This document shows, piece after piece, positions 29,551 to 36,681 of a stretch of 64,000 bases of DNA. Source of the DNA: Marinobacter maritimus (GTDB lineage: Bacteria; Pseudomonadota; Gammaproteobacteria; Pseudomonadales; Oleiphilaceae); assembly GCF_007671675.1 (NCBI RefSeq), contig NZ_VCGW01000009.1:16280-80279 (forward strand), written 5' to 3'. Position 1 is the stretch's first letter. Each line of letters opens with the position of its first letter. The notes beneath the pieces are model-generated. The model saw only the letters and a list, made by a program, of their open reading frames with translations. It searched no databases and was not told where the DNA came from. Position numbers and translations under genes: made by a program.

Positions 29551-30348
29551 ATGTCCCTGTTGTCCGTATTTGCCATTTATATGGTGCTTGGAGCCTTTGC
29601 CGGCACCCTTGCCGGCCTGTTTGGCATTGGGGGTGGCCTTATTATTGTGCCGGTGCTGATTTTCAGCTTCGGGGCTCAAGGCTTCAGCCTTGAGATTGCT
29701 GCTCATATGGCCGTGGGAACCTCACTGGCGACCATCGTTTTCACATCCCTGAGCTCTATTCGTTCGCACCACGGTCACGGCGCTATCCGCTGGGATATTT
29801 TCCGGCCGATGGCCCTCGGCATCATAGTCGGCGCACTCATCGGCGCCTGGACAGCGGCACTTTTGAGTGGTGCAGCGCTGGAACTTATTATCGGACTGTT
29901 TGTCATTCTGGTGGGCCTCAAAATGTTGCTGGACGTAAATCCCTCGCCAGGCAGGAACGTTGCGGGTAAGACGGGACTTGCGACGGCCGGTGCAGGCATT
30001 GGCTGGGCCTCCGCAATTTTTGGTATAGGTGGCGGAACGCTCACCGTGCCCTATTTGAGCTGGAGCAACGTCCGGATGCAGCAGGCGGTAGGCACGTCTG
30101 CCGCGTGCGGGTTACCGATCGCGATTGCAGGCGCTCTTGGCAATGCCTGGACCGGGTGGGGTGAGCCGGCGTTGCCGGAATACAGCCTTGGCTTTATCTA
30201 TTTTCCAGCCCTGATCGGGATCATTCTCACCAGCGTGCTGTTCGCGCGCGTCGGGGCCAATCTGGCACATCGGCTTAATGCCAAGGTGCTGAAACGCGTA
30301 TTTGCCATCATGCTCTTGCTGGTTGGCCTTCGTTTTCTTTTGAGCTAA
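29551..30348 (+). CDS. TauE/SafE (TSUP) family membrane permease
   Basis: This 265-residue protein has eight hydrophobic segments in two repeats of the TauE/SafE family; each repeat has a glycine-rich stretch (GLFGIGGGLIIVPVL near 23 and IFGIGGGTLTVPYL near 157). Members export or import small organic sulfur compounds such as sulfoacetate, or sulfite or thiosulfate. No sulfur-metabolism gene is beside it, so the substrate is unknown. It starts the lgt-thyA-folA series ten bases before lgt, an arrangement common in related bacteria without a known link in function. Confidence 0.85.
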   Translation: MSLLSVFAIYMVLGAFAGTLAGLFGIGGGLIIVPVLIFSFGAQGFSLEIAAHMAVGTSLATIVFTSLSSIRSHHGHGAIRWDIFRPMALGIIVGALIGAWTAALLSGAALELIIGLFVILVGLKMLLDVNPSPGRNVAGKTGLATAGAGIGWASAIFGIGGGTLTVPYLSWSNVRMQQAVGTSAACGLPIAIAGALGNAWTGWGEPALPEYSLGFIYFPALIGIILTSVLFARVGANLAHRLNAKVLKRVFAIMLLLVGLRFLLS

Positions 30349-30358
30349 GAGGTTATTG

Positions 30359-31147
30359 ATGCTTCAGCATCCACAGATAGATCCCGTTGCTATTGCCATC
30401 GGGCCACTCAAGATTTACTGGTACGGACTGACTTACCTGGTGGGCTTCGTCGCCGGCTGGTGGTTGGGGCGCCTGCGTTCCCGCAAACCCGGATCTCCGA
30501 TTACCGAAGAGCAGATGGGCGACCTCCTCTTCTACCTCGCGCTCGGCGTTATTCTTGGCGGTCGTTTTGGCTATGTCATTTTCTACAACTTTGATGCTTT
30601 TCTGGCGGACCCTCTGTGGCTCCTGCGGGTATGGGAAGGCGGAATGTCCTTCCATGGCGGTCTGCTGGGCGTCATGTTTGCGATGTGGTGGTACGGACGC
30701 AAGATCGGAACAGGGTTCTGGCGCCTTGCCGATTTCGTGGCGCCTCTGGTGCCGGTAGGCCTTGGGGCAGGGCGAATTGGTAACTTCATCAACGGCGAAC
30801 TCTGGGGCAAGCCCACGGATGTGCCCTGGGGCATGGTGTTCCGCCAAGCGCCAGATGCGCTGGCCCGGCATCCATCCCAGCTTTACCAGTTCGCCCTTGA
30901 AGGCGTGCTGTTTTTTATTATCCTCTGGTGGTTTTCCGCCAAGCCACGCCCAAGAATGGCGGTGTCCGGGCTCTTCCTGATTTGCTACGGCATCTTCCGC
31001 TTTTTGGTGGAATTCGTTCGCCAGCCGGATGCGCAGTTGGGCTACCTCGCTTTTGACTGGCTCACCATGGGGCAGGTGCTTTCCTTACCCATGCTTGTGG
31101 CCGGGTTGGCACTTATGTTTATTGCTTACCGGAGAAACGCGGAATGA
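30359..31147 (+). CDS. lgt: Prolipoprotein diacylglyceryl transferase Lgt
   Basis: This 262-residue integral membrane enzyme attaches diacylglycerol from phosphatidylglycerol to the lipobox cysteine of prolipoproteins. The signature GRIGNFINGELWG near 140 includes the essential Arg and Asn, and MSFHGGLLG near 97 holds the conserved histidine. Seven membrane segments are visible. The ATG at 30359 follows AAGAGG. The stop overlaps the thyA start (ATGA). At least two lipoproteins encoded in this window, at 51780 and 63440, would be substrates. Confidence 0.96.
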   Translation: MLQHPQIDPVAIAIGPLKIYWYGLTYLVGFVAGWWLGRLRSRKPGSPITEEQMGDLLFYLALGVILGGRFGYVIFYNFDAFLADPLWLLRVWEGGMSFHGGLLGVMFAMWWYGRKIGTGFWRLADFVAPLVPVGLGAGRIGNFINGELWGKPTDVPWGMVFRQAPDALARHPSQLYQFALEGVLFFIILWWFSAKPRPRMAVSGLFLICYGIFRFLVEFVRQPDAQLGYLAFDWLTMGQVLSLPMLVAGLALMFIAYRRNAE

Positions 31148-31983
31148 AAGCCTATCTAGATCTGATGCGGGACGTAGTCGACAACGGGTACGACAAAGGC
31201 GACCGCACCGGCGTCGGCACCCGTTCTGTCTTTGGGCGCCAGATTCGCTTTGATCTCCAGAAGGGGTTTCCCCTGGTTACCACCAAAAAAGTACACCTGC
31301 GCAGCATTATCTATGAGCTGCTCTGGTTCCTGAAAGGCTCCACAGACAACAACTGGCTGAAAGAGCGCAAAGTCTCCATCTGGAACGAGTGGGCGCTGGA
31401 AAACGGTGACCTCGGGCCAATTTACGGCAAGCAATGGCGAAGCTGGGAGTGCCCGGACGGCCGGGTAGTGGACCAGATCAGCGAAGTGATCGATCAGATT
31501 CGAAAAAAACCAAACTCCCGCCGCCTGATCGTGTCGGCGTGGAACCCGGCCGAGCTTCCGGATGAATCTATTGGTCCTCAGGAAAATGCCGAGAAAGGCC
31601 TGATGGCACTGGCACCTTGCCACTGCCTGTTCCAGTTCTACGTGCTCGACGGCAAGCTCTCCTGTCAGCTTTATCAGCGAAGTGCGGATCTGTTCCTTGG
31701 CGTACCATTCAATATTGCATCCTATGCGCTGCTAACTCACATGATTGCACAGCAGTGTGACCTAGATGTTGGTGAGTTTGTGCATACCTTTGGTGATTGC
31801 CACCTGTACCAAAACCACCTGACAGACGACATTGTTTTTGAGCAGTTAAAGCGCGAGCCAAAAGCATTACCGAAACTCTCAATCAAGCGTAAGCCAAGCT
31901 CCATTTTTGAGTATGAGCTGGAAGACTTCGAATTCGAGGGCTACGACCCTTATCCTGGTATCAAAGCACCAATTGCCATCTAG
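31144..31983 (+). CDS. thyA: Thymidylate synthase ThyA
   Basis: This 279-residue enzyme converts dUMP to dTMP with methylenetetrahydrofolate. The active-site cysteine lies in APCHCLFQFY near 158; RSADLFLGVPFNIASYALL and FGDCHLYQNH are conserved substrate-binding parts. It is slightly longer than the 264-residue E. coli protein because of an insert around 135-150 (PDESIGPQENAEKGL). It is translationally coupled to lgt. The dihydrofolate made in the reaction is recycled by FolA, encoded next, beyond an inverted-repeat element. Confidence 0.97.
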   Translation: MKAYLDLMRDVVDNGYDKGDRTGVGTRSVFGRQIRFDLQKGFPLVTTKKVHLRSIIYELLWFLKGSTDNNWLKERKVSIWNEWALENGDLGPIYGKQWRSWECPDGRVVDQISEVIDQIRKKPNSRRLIVSAWNPAELPDESIGPQENAEKGLMALAPCHCLFQFYVLDGKLSCQLYQRSADLFLGVPFNIASYALLTHMIAQQCDLDVGEFVHTFGDCHLYQNHLTDDIVFEQLKREPKALPKLSIKRKPSSIFEYELEDFEFEGYDPYPGIKAPIAI

Positions 31984-32012
31984 AGTGGGCGGGCAAACAC
32001 CTTAATTTGATC

Positions 32013-32123
32013 GCAAGGATGCGAAAACGGCTCTCCAAAAATGTGCGGAGCCATGGATGGCGGAGCCAAGCGTACACGGACGTATTCACAGCGGTTTTTG
32101 GAGAGCCGTTTTCGCATCCTTGC
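32013..32123. repeat. Perfect 29-bp inverted repeat element between thyA and folA
   Basis: The arm 32013-32041 (beginning GCAAGGATGCG, ending TCTCCAAAAA) is the exact reverse complement of 32095-32123. The 53-base middle is itself structured: GCGGAGCC occurs twice (32045 and 32060) around CCATGGATGG. The element starts 30 bases after the thyA stop and ends 54 bases before folA. There is no transposase and no target duplication at the outer ends. It looks like a mobile or dispersed palindromic element of the kind found between genes in marine gammaproteobacteria; copy number elsewhere cannot be seen here. Transcribed, it would form a 29-bp stem in the thyA-folA mRNA. Confidence 0.85.
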
Positions 32124-32126
32124 AGC

Positions 32127-32147
32127 CCCGAAGCCCGAAGCCCGAAG
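32127..32147. repeat. Three tandem CCCGAAG heptamers
   Basis: CCCGAAG is repeated exactly at 32127, 32134 and 32141, starting four bases after the right arm of the inverted repeat. Partial copies flank it. The repeat number may vary between strains. Confidence 0.75.
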
Positions 32148-32176
32148 CAAAAAGCCACCGAGTCAAAGGAGCCAGC

Positions 32177-32692
32177 ATGCGTAAAGCCCTCATAGTAGCC
32201 ATGTCCCGAAACCGGGTAATCGGCAAAAATAACAACCTGCCCTGGTACCTGCCAGGCGACCTGAAGTACTTCAAACAAGCCACCATGGGCAAACCCATCA
32301 TCATGGGCCGGAAAACCTGGGACTCTATTGGCAGACCACTGCCGGGCCGAATGAACGTAGTCATTTCCCGTGATGCAGACCGGGAAGCACCCGCAGGAAC
32401 CGTTGGCGCCCAATCGCTGGAAGAGGCTCTGGTAAAAGCAGAAGCACAGGCCGAACTCGATGGTGGTGACGAAGTAATGATTATCGGGGGAGGGCAAATC
32501 TATACGGAAGCGCTACCCAAGGTAGATCGCATATACATCACTCAGGTGCACGCCGAGGTCGATGGCGATGCGTATTTTCCGGAAGTGAACTGGGATGAGT
32601 GGGAAGAAATCGGACGGGAGGATTTCTCCGCGTCCGATAACAATCCTTACGACTACAGCTTCGTCGTCTATCAGCGCTTGGCGTCTGACTGA
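32177..32692 (+). CDS. folA: Dihydrofolate reductase FolA
   Basis: This 171-residue NADPH enzyme reduces dihydrofolate. VAMSRNRVIGKNNNLPWYLPGDLKYFK near the N-terminus is split here as the substrate-binding VIGKNNNLPW and the catalytic Asp in PGDLKYFK; GRKTWDSIGRPLPGR near 45 and IGGGQIYTEAL near 107 bind NADPH. The start ATG 32177 follows AAAGGAG; the frame is open further upstream through the inverted repeat but that part is not coding. The 3' end overlaps the opposing helicase gene by 22 bases. Confidence 0.95.
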   Translation: MRKALIVAMSRNRVIGKNNNLPWYLPGDLKYFKQATMGKPIIMGRKTWDSIGRPLPGRMNVVISRDADREAPAGTVGAQSLEEALVKAEAQAELDGGDEVMIIGGGQIYTEALPKVDRIYITQVHAEVDGDAYFPEVNWDEWEEIGREDFSASDNNPYDYSFVVYQRLASD

Positions 32693-34197
32693 CGAGGCGG
32701 GCGCTTACCGGCCGGCTTGCCGCCTTTGCCCGGTGGTTTGCCACGGGCACCCGCGCCGCCAGGTCCACCACGTCCCTTGTAGCCACCTTTGGGCGGCCCT
32801 TTGCGGAACTCGCCAGGGCGACCGCCTTTACGATCACGGCGCGGAGGTGGAGTCGAAGATACTACTGGCAGGGCTTCCGGCTGCTCCAAAGGCAGCGAGC
32901 CAGGCTGCATGGCTTCCATCCAGCAGGCAAGAGCACCGGCAACCATGGCAATGTCCATTTCGTTGCGCTCAGCGATCTCATCCAGCAACGCCATCGACTT
33001 CGCGAGCTTTTTATCTTCTGCAAAGCCCAAAAGCTGGGTTTCAAACTGCTCTTCGCGCATTTTCTTCAGCTCAACAGGCGAAGGCAGTTCGTAAGCTCCC
33101 ATGGGCGAGTTTGTGGCGCGTTCAAGAGTGCGCAACCAGCTCCGCTCACGGGGTGTTACCAGAAGAATGGCTTTCCCTTCGCGCCCTGCGCGGCCAGTAC
33201 GTCCAATCCGGTGGATATAGGCTTCGGTGTCGTAGGGCACATCGTAGTTGATAACGTGCGTGATTCTCGGAACGTCCAGGCCGCGTGCTGCTACGTCTGT
33301 CGCAACGATAATGTCTTTCTTACCGCGCTTGAGGTCTTCAACGGTCTGTTCGCGTTGACGCTGGTTCAGGTCCCCGTTCAGGGGCGCCACCGCGTGTCCG
33401 CGGGCACTGAGTTTCTCAGCCAACAGTGTGGTTTCTGCCTTGGTGCGCACAAAAATAATGGCACCTTCGATAGGCTCCACTTCCAGAATGCGGGTCAGTG
33501 CATCCAGCTTGCGCTCTGCATAAACCGGCAGAACAAACTGGGCAATGCGCTCAACCGTGCGGGTTTCGCTCTCGATTTTTACTTCGACAGCATCGCGCAG
33601 GTAGGTTTGAGCTACCTTCTTGATCTGCGGTGGCATGGTCGCGGAGAAAAGCGCACGCTGACAGTTTTCCGGTGTTTTGGCGAGAATGGCCTCAACGTCA
33701 TCAATGAAGCCCATGCGCAGCATCTCGTCAGCTTCGTCGAGCACCAGCGCCTTCAGATTGCCAAGTCTCAGCGTGCCTTTGCGAAGATGGTCGAGCATAC
33801 GGCCAGGGGTACCAACAATAACCTGGGCTCCGCGCCTGAGGCCTTTGATCTGAGGATAAAAATCCTGGCCACCGTAGATAGGCAACACGTGGAAGTTACG
33901 GAATTTTGCGGCATAGGAAGTAAAGGCTTCCGCTACCTGGATGGCCAGCTCCCGTGTGGGTGCCAGAACCAGAATCTGTGGCTCGGTGACAGATGCGTCA
34001 ATCCGGCTCAACAAAGGTAGTGCAAAGGCAGCGGTTTTACCCGTGCCGGTCTGGGCTACGCCCAGCAGATGTTTGCCAGCGAGCAGAGCGGGTATGCACT
34101 GGGCCTGGATGGGCGTCGGGGTTTCATAGCCAATAGCGGATACAGCTTCAAGTACGGCTGGATCAAGCCCCAGTTCGGCAAAGGACAATTCAGACAT
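32671..34197 (-). CDS. DEAD-box RNA helicase with Arg-Gly-rich tail (DeaD/CsdA-like)
   Basis: This 508-residue protein has a full helicase core at about 5-370: Q motif (PTPIQAQCIP), AQTGTGKT, PTRELA, GTPGRMLDH, DEAD, SAT, HRIGRTGRAGR. After the core comes a helical part like the CsdA dimerisation region, then a low-complexity basic tail from about 450 rich in Arg, Gly, Lys and Pro. The DbpA-type RNA-binding domain of E. coli CsdA is not recognisable, so the tail may supply RNA binding. Such helicases act in ribosome assembly and cold adaptation. The mRNA leader holds a hairpin and a -10 site. Confidence 0.92.
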   Translation of the reverse strand: MSELSFAELGLDPAVLEAVSAIGYETPTPIQAQCIPALLAGKHLLGVAQTGTGKTAAFALPLLSRIDASVTEPQILVLAPTRELAIQVAEAFTSYAAKFRNFHVLPIYGGQDFYPQIKGLRRGAQVIVGTPGRMLDHLRKGTLRLGNLKALVLDEADEMLRMGFIDDVEAILAKTPENCQRALFSATMPPQIKKVAQTYLRDAVEVKIESETRTVERIAQFVLPVYAERKLDALTRILEVEPIEGAIIFVRTKAETTLLAEKLSARGHAVAPLNGDLNQRQREQTVEDLKRGKKDIIVATDVAARGLDVPRITHVINYDVPYDTEAYIHRIGRTGRAGREGKAILLVTPRERSWLRTLERATNSPMGAYELPSPVELKKMREEQFETQLLGFAEDKKLAKSMALLDEIAERNEMDIAMVAGALACWMEAMQPGSLPLEQPEALPVVSSTPPPRRDRKGGRPGEFRKGPPKGGYKGRGGPGGAGARGKPPGKGGKPAGKRPPRQSDAKR

Positions 34198-34224
34198 TGA
34201 TTTACTCGGTATTCGGAAGGTAGA

Positions 34225-34241
34225 GCATTGCCGGGCAATGC
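34225..34241 (-). promoter_or_regulatory. Hairpin in the leader of the DEAD-box helicase gene
   Basis: GCATTGC (34225-34231) and GCAATGC (34235-34241) form a seven-base perfect stem with a CGG loop. It lies 27 bases before the helicase ATG and downstream of a TATAAT, so it would be near the 5' end of the mRNA. It may affect mRNA stability or be a target for the helicase itself. Confidence 0.5.
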
Positions 34242-34254
34242 ATTATGTGGCGAT

Positions 34255-34260
34255 ATTATA
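34255..34260 (-). promoter_or_regulatory. Probable -10 element of the DEAD-box helicase gene
   Basis: TATAAT on the minus strand, about 58 bases before the ATG. The -35 is weak. Transcription would begin near 34248, just upstream of the hairpin. Confidence 0.45.
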
Positions 34261-34394
34261 ACCGCTTTTTGCTCGGTTTAATACGTAAAATCTATTGTGA
34301 CCTGTAGGTAGTTGCCGGGGCGGCTCCGTTGCATTGCTCGCGCCTTTTGTGCAATCTCCTGTTTCTGCTGATAGGTTGCTAACAGGAATGCACT

Positions 34395-35183
34395 ATGACC
34401 TTTGATGAATTGATTGCCGCCGGCCGCGCCAGTAAAGAGTTGGTAATGCCCGCAACCTGGTCTCAGGGCCGCGCAACGTTTGGCGGTTTGGTGACAGCTC
34501 TGCTATTCGATCGGATGGAGCGATCGGTTGCTGAAAACAGGCCCGTGCGATCCATGCACGTGTCGTTTATTGGGCCGGTAGAGGCAGATGTTCCCGCTGT
34601 TTTCGGCGCACAGACTCTGCGCGAGGGCGGGTCAGTCAGTCAGGTAGAAGGGCGGATTATCCAGAACGGAGAGCCACGGCTAGTCTGTGTTGGCGCTTTT
34701 GCGGGCGATCGGGATTCAATTGTGCGCATTGACGGAGAGCCAGCTCCGGAGGTGAAGCCAGTGGATCAGTGTCAGGGGTTGCCGTTTATTGAAGGCGTGA
34801 CCCCCGGTTTTATCGGTCATATAGACATGCGTTGGGCATACGGCAGCCTGCCCTTCAGCGGTGGAAGCGGCCGCGAAATGGGCGGCTGGATGCGGTTCCG
34901 GAAGGTGCCTGAGGTGCTTACAGATGCCCACATTGTGGCGCTGATTGATGCCTGGCCTGCGCCGGTTCTGCAGCACTTCAAAACCCGTGTGCCAGCCAGT
35001 TCGCTTTCCTGGGCGTTCGATATCATTCACCCAAGGCCGGCCCTGGAGGCCGATGACTGGCTGTTGTACAGGGCGACGATTGAGCAGGCAGGAGATGGCT
35101 ATTGTCATTTCAATGCCAGGGTCTGGACCCCGCGAGGGGAATTACTGGCAATCAGCCGCCAAACAGCGACTGTATTCGGTTAA
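34395..35183 (+). CDS. Acyl-CoA thioesterase family protein (double hot-dog)
   Basis: This 262-residue protein resembles the TesB-like acyl-CoA thioesterase family with two hot-dog domains. WSQGRATFGGLVTALLFDRME near the start (here cited in parts: FGGLVTALL) corresponds to the first hot-dog helix, and VRSMHVSFIGPV follows as the central strand. The second domain carries SSLSWAFDIIHP and GYCHFNARVWTPRGELLA. These enzymes hydrolyse acyl-CoA thioesters in the cytoplasm; chain-length preference cannot be told. It stands alone on the plus strand between two minus-strand genes. Confidence 0.8.
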   Translation: MTFDELIAAGRASKELVMPATWSQGRATFGGLVTALLFDRMERSVAENRPVRSMHVSFIGPVEADVPAVFGAQTLREGGSVSQVEGRIIQNGEPRLVCVGAFAGDRDSIVRIDGEPAPEVKPVDQCQGLPFIEGVTPGFIGHIDMRWAYGSLPFSGGSGREMGGWMRFRKVPEVLTDAHIVALIDAWPAPVLQHFKTRVPASSLSWAFDIIHPRPALEADDWLLYRATIEQAGDGYCHFNARVWTPRGELLAISRQTATVFG

Positions 35184-35215
35184 TGGCTCCGGAAAGCCTC
35201 TCGGGACATGGCGGC

Positions 35216-36115
35216 TCAGGCCGCCATTTCTGCTTTTAGCACGTCAATAATGATCCGTGCAAAGTCTTCGGGGCAATCTTCCTGGAGGAAGTGCCCTCCA
35301 CGCAGGGTAATGTGGGGCTGCCCGAGTGCACCTGGAATACGGCGCTGCATGTGGCGGTCCCCTCCGCGGGTTATAGGGTCGCCGCTACTGAAGCAGGTGA
35401 TGAAAGGTTTGCGCCATTTTTCCAGGACTTTCCATGCGGCCTTGTTGGCACTGCTTGCCGGGTCTTCAGGTGACATGGGAACCAGCTTTGGGAATGCTCG
35501 TGCGCCTGCTTTGTATTCCGTTGAGGGGAAAGGCGCCTCGTAGGCCGCCAATTCGTGTTTGTTGAGTGTCCGCTCGGTGCCCAGTTGCACGATGCGGCCA
35601 ACGGGAAACCAGGGGCTGTGCGTAGCAAACGCCTTCCATACGCTGAATGCCGCAGGCGCACGGGTTTCGCCGGTTGGCAGCATGCCATTGCCGACGATGA
35701 TTCGTTGGAACCTGGCAGGAAGTTCAGCGGCAAGTCTCAGGCCCAGCAGCGAGCCCCAATTCTGGCATACCAGTGTGATATTTCTGAGGTCCAGAGCTTC
35801 CAGCCAGTGAGTCAGCCATGCCATATGGCGGTCATAACTGTAGTCGTCTACGTCTGCTGGTTTGTCAGACTTGCCAAAGCCTACAAGATCCGGTGCCAGT
35901 ACTCGGTGGCCTGCATCAGCTACCAGAGGAATCATGTGACGGTAAAGGTATGACCAGGACGGCTCCCCGTGGAGCATGAGAACGGGAGATGCCTTAGTTG
36001 GGCCTTCGTCGACATAGTGCATCCGGAGGCCGGGCTCGACATCCAGATAATGTGGAATAAAAGGGTAGTCCGGGAGACCTTTGAAGCGGTCTTCATCCGT
36101 TCTCAGAATACGCAT
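35216..36115 (-). CDS. Haloalkane-dehalogenase-like alpha/beta hydrolase with Asn in place of the nucleophile Asp
   Basis: This 299-residue protein follows the subfamily I haloalkane dehalogenases (DhlA type) along its length: HGEPSWSYLYR (49-59), APDLVGFGKSDKP (74-86), DLRNITLV (109-116), a cap domain, and GGHFLQED (273-280). In the family the nucleophile elbow reads V-x-Q-D-W-G; here residues 118-121 are QNWG, with Asn119 (codon 35759-35761) where the catalytic Asp should be. The predicted acid Asp246 (FSSGDPITR) and base His275 are present, as is Trp120 of the halide site. It is therefore probably not a normal dehalogenase; Asn could deamidate, or the protein could do something else. Confidence 0.85.
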   Translation of the reverse strand: MRILRTDEDRFKGLPDYPFIPHYLDVEPGLRMHYVDEGPTKASPVLMLHGEPSWSYLYRHMIPLVADAGHRVLAPDLVGFGKSDKPADVDDYSYDRHMAWLTHWLEALDLRNITLVCQNWGSLLGLRLAAELPARFQRIIVGNGMLPTGETRAPAAFSVWKAFATHSPWFPVGRIVQLGTERTLNKHELAAYEAPFPSTEYKAGARAFPKLVPMSPEDPASSANKAAWKVLEKWRKPFITCFSSGDPITRGGDRHMQRRIPGALGQPHITLRGGHFLQEDCPEDFARIIIDVLKAEMAA

Positions 36116-36212
36116 GCCATCGACTGTCCTGACTGATTGGTTGCGAGCTCAGGATAAGGCAGTTAACGATTTCATGTGTTTGAGTTGCGTAACAGAGCGT
36201 TGTGGCTTTGAA

Positions 36213-36566
36213 TCAGGCGCTGTCAGGATCGATTAATGGCCGCCGGTTAGAGCGCTTGTCTTCCCAGCTCAAATCTTTAGGGTCATACCAGCCGATTGCG
36301 TTGAGCACCCTCTCGCGCGTCGTCACTGACAGCGTGGGCCAGAGCTCCTGAAAATCATCCATACCCTGTTCGCGAAAACGCTGTTGTTTGCTCTGCAGGC
36401 GATTAATAATACGCGGCAGTTGCAGCGCCTCGCCCAGCTGACCAGGCACCAGAACCTCCTGGCCCAGAACCTTTCGGCGATGGGTTCGGGAGGCCAGCAC
36501 CCGGCGCAGTTCCGTCGCAGCATCCAGAGCAGTTTCCGTGGTAAAGATTTCCAGTTCCAATGCCAT
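36213..36566 (-). CDS. Uncharacterised 117-residue protein
   Basis: I do not recognise a characterised family. The protein is soluble and charged, with a helical N-terminus (ALDAATELRRVLASRTHRRK), a middle part (LGQEVLVPGQLGEALQLPRI) and a C-terminus with tryptophans (FQELWPTLS, VLNAIGWYDPKDLSWEDKR). It has no signal peptide, membrane segment or metal motif. The reading frame has normal coding character and is open further upstream, but ATG 36566 is chosen because the upstream part crosses the control region of the neighbouring gene. The two genes are divergent, 115 bases apart. Confidence 0.65.
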   Translation of the reverse strand: MALELEIFTTETALDAATELRRVLASRTHRRKVLGQEVLVPGQLGEALQLPRIINRLQSKQQRFREQGMDDFQELWPTLSVTTRERVLNAIGWYDPKDLSWEDKRSNRRPLIDPDSA

Positions 36567-36681
36567 GACCTGTTTGATAGCTGACCAACAACGTTTCACT
36601 ATAACCTGAAGCAGGCGCCAGTGGCCATTTGGTCGTGGTAGGCTAATGCGTGTCTGAACCTGACTGGGATACAACGGAACT

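Noticed and set aside
32057..32176. In-frame upstream extension of folA through the inverted repeat
   Set aside because: The strong AAAGGAG site and normal DHFR N-terminus begin at 32177; the extension is repeat sequence.
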